DNA of 64,000 nt from Isoperla grammatica (taxonomy: Eukaryota; Arthropoda; Insecta; Plecoptera; Perlodidae). The translations under genes were made by a program, and so were the position numbers. Shown here piece by piece: positions 61,690 to 64,000 of the stretch; position 1 is the stretch's first letter; each line of letters begins with the position of its first letter. The stretch lies in contig OX246737.1 in assembly GCA_945910005.1 (NCBI GenBank), forward strand, positions 82,168,406 through 82,232,405, in the 5' to 3' direction. Under the pieces are notes generated by a model. That model was not told where the DNA came from, did not search any database, and worked only from the letters and a program-made list of their open reading frames with translations.

Positions 61690-64000
61690 TAATACCACTA
61701 GGAAAACGCTCTGTTTGACGCGTTGATAAGCGAGCGCGTCAATATCTACGAACTTTTTGGCGAAAAGTTTTAAATGCTAATACGAACAACAATTAACAAC
61801 AATTCAAGATTGCGCATAGCAAAAATTGTTCTTATTTGCATGGCTTTTATTCTTTCCGACATTGTTGTATGCAGTGCAATGTGCGTTGCTAAGAATTTTC
61901 GTGGTCATGTTTTCAACACGGTCCGCCACCGTTACTAACACTTATTGACAGCAAGAATACGTATTGGATCGCGTTTTCATTAGTATATTCGTGACCGGAC
62001 AAAAATTTACTGTAAGATAGCCACCTCACATTTTGCCGTTACTGCGTTTTAGAAAAATATTTTCGAGTATCTTTCGTGTATTTTTGCCAATATTTATCAG
62101 ATCGCCATTACATTAACATATTCGTGACCGGAAAAAACTGTAGAAAAATCTGGATATATCACATTTTGCCGCCATTTTGTTTTAGAAAAATATTTTGCAG
62201 TAACCATGGTGTAACTTTGTAACTTTTCGAACGATTTTGCCTCAAAACTATACACCTTCAATCCACATCGAGGCTTGTGGATGGTCTCAATTTCAAGTTG
62301 ATCGGACTTTCCGTTCGACCGCTATCGACGGACATAAAAAAAAAAAGAAAAAAAAAAAAAAAAAAAAAAAAAACAGAATGAAGTGCCATAAGAGTCAAGT
62401 GGAAACGCTCGCTTCGCTCGCTTAATTATGTGCACTCTGATTGTACGGTCCCAGGCACTCAGGTGAGTCATAATACCACTAGGAAAACGCTCTGTTTGAC
62501 GCGTTGATAAGCGAGCGCGTCAATATCTACGAACTTTCTGGCGAAAAGTTTTCAATGCTAATACGAACAACAATTAACAACAATTCAAGAATGCGCATTG
62601 CAAAAATTGTTCTTATTTCCATGGCTATTATGTTTTCCGACATTGTTGTATGCAGTGCAATGTGCGTTGCTAAAAATTTTCGTGGTCATGTTTTCAACAC
62701 GGTCCGCCACCGTTACTAACACTTATTGACAGCAATAGAAATGTAATTTCTGCCTCTAATACGTATTGGATCGCGTTTACATTAGTATATTCGTGACCGG
62801 ACAATTTACTATAAGATAGCCACCTCACATTTTGCCGTTAAAGCGTTTTAGACAAATATTTTCGAGTAACTTTCGTGTAACTTTGCCAATACTTATCACA
62901 TCGCCATTACATTAACATATTCGTGACCGGAAAAATCTGTAGAAAAATCTGGCTATCTCACATTTTCCCGCCATTTTGTTTCAGAAAAATATTTTGCAGT
63001 AACTATGGTGTAACTTTGTAACTTTTCAAATGATTTTGCCTCAAAACTATACACCTTCAATCCACATCGAGGCTTTTGGATACGTATTGGATCGCGTTTT
63101 CATTAGTATATTCGTGACCGGACAAAAATTTACTGTAAGATAGCCACCTCACATTTTGCCGTTACTGCGTTTTAGAAAAATATTTTCGAGTATCTTTCGT
63201 GTATTTTTGCCAATATTTATCAGATCGCCATTACATTAACATATTCGTGACCGGAAAAAACTGTAGAAAAATCTGGATATCTCACATTTTGCCGCCATTT
63301 TGTTTTAGAAAAATATTTTGCAGTAACCATGGTGTAACTTTGTAACTTTTCGAACGATTTTGCCTCAAAACTATACACCTTCAATCCACATCGAGGCTTG
63401 TGGATGGTCTCAATTTCAAGTTGATCGGACTTTCCGTTCGACCGCTATCGACGGACATAAAAACAAAAAAAAAAAAAAAACAAAAAAAAAACAGAATGAA
63501 GTGCCATGAGAGTCAAGTGGAAACGCTCGCTTCGCTCGCTTAATTATGTGCACTCTGATTGTACCGTCCCAGGCACTCAGGTGAGTCATAATACCACTAG
63601 GAAAACGCTCTGTTTGACGCGTTGATAAGCGAGCGCGTCAATATCTACGAACTTTCTGGCGAAAAGTTTTCAATGCTAATACGAACAACAATTAACAACA
63701 ATTCAAGAATGCGCATTGCAAAAATTGTTCTTATTTCCATGGCTATTATGTTTTCCGACATTGTTGTATGCAGTGCAATGTGCGTTGCTAAAAATTTTCG
63801 TGGTCATGTTTTCAACACGGTCCGCCACCGTTACTAACACTTATTGACAGCAATAGAAATGTAATTTCTGCCTCTAATACGTATTGGATCGCGTTTACAT
63901 TAGTATATTCGTGACCGGACAATTTACTATAAGATAGCCACCTCACATTTTGCCGTTAAAGCGTTTTAGACAAATATTTTCGAGTAACTTTCGTGTAACT
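61690..64000 (+). repeat. Tandem family D repeats, running off the window
   Basis: A partial unit (61690-61960) is followed by a unit of about 1118 bp (61961-63078) and its second copy from 63079 to the window end. Each unit holds a poly-A run, the GCTCGCTTCGCTCGC end, the TTTGACGCGTTGATAAGCGA start and two CGTGACCGG sub-repeats about 133 bp apart. A 71-codon open frame (62504-62719, 63622-63837) is identical in both copies, but this reflects recent duplication rather than proof of coding. Confidence 0.9.

Overview
The window is animal nuclear DNA from an invertebrate, most likely an arthropod. A 414-bp copy of mitochondrial COI at 26407-26820 stays open only under the invertebrate mitochondrial code, and its protein reads arthropod-like. 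That taxon call is an inference. There are no bacterial-style operons. Almost everything here is transposon, satellite or microsatellite. The only host gene I can support is one exon of a Shaw-type (Kv3) voltage-gated potassium channel on the minus strand.

Region by region. 1-3110: a broken BEL/Pao gag, a 689-bp TIR element carrying part of a MADF domain, and one copy of a dispersed repeat (family D). 3541-6542: the Shaw first T1 exon, preceded by 18 further tandem copies of a 150-bp unit that contains the exon start and its splice acceptor. 6725-29775: long (ATT)n arrays, all in one orientation, packed with two kinds of non-LTR retrotransposon. CR1/jockey-group fragments (family A) all lie on the plus strand. 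RLE-type (R2/R4/NeSL-like) fragments (families B and C) all lie on the minus strand. Nearly every copy has (ATT)n on both sides. One A element keeps an open 712-aa RT. An A+C block of about 2.3 kb is tandemly duplicated. One B element is split by two later insertions: a 6.6-kb Foldback-like element with 16-bp terminal arrays and a 9-bp target duplication, and a 731-bp TTAA-type MITE. Removing each insertion plus one target copy restores the LINE reading frame.

32829-36217: a young, internally deleted Ty3/gypsy-type element with two LTRs about 1% apart, an open gag, a protease begun after an in-frame stop, and a stub of integrase. Its 3' LTR carries a 171-bp MITE that the 5' LTR lacks. 36850-40890: a decayed I-clade LINE (ORF1 zinc knuckle, endonuclease, RT tail, RNase H) that has lost its RT core. 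41530-46100: satellite-like repeats and hairpin MITEs. 46357-49622: two Penelope-like elements head to head. 50680-60795: a 10-kb minisatellite of 60-bp units with higher-order repeats. 61690-64000: tandem family-D repeats running off the window.

The most unusual signals are the Shaw exon-plus-acceptor array, the (TAA)n-associated retrotransposon cluster, the Foldback-like element with its captured mitochondrial DNA, and the 10-kb minisatellite. Clade names and ages are judged by eye, without searches.
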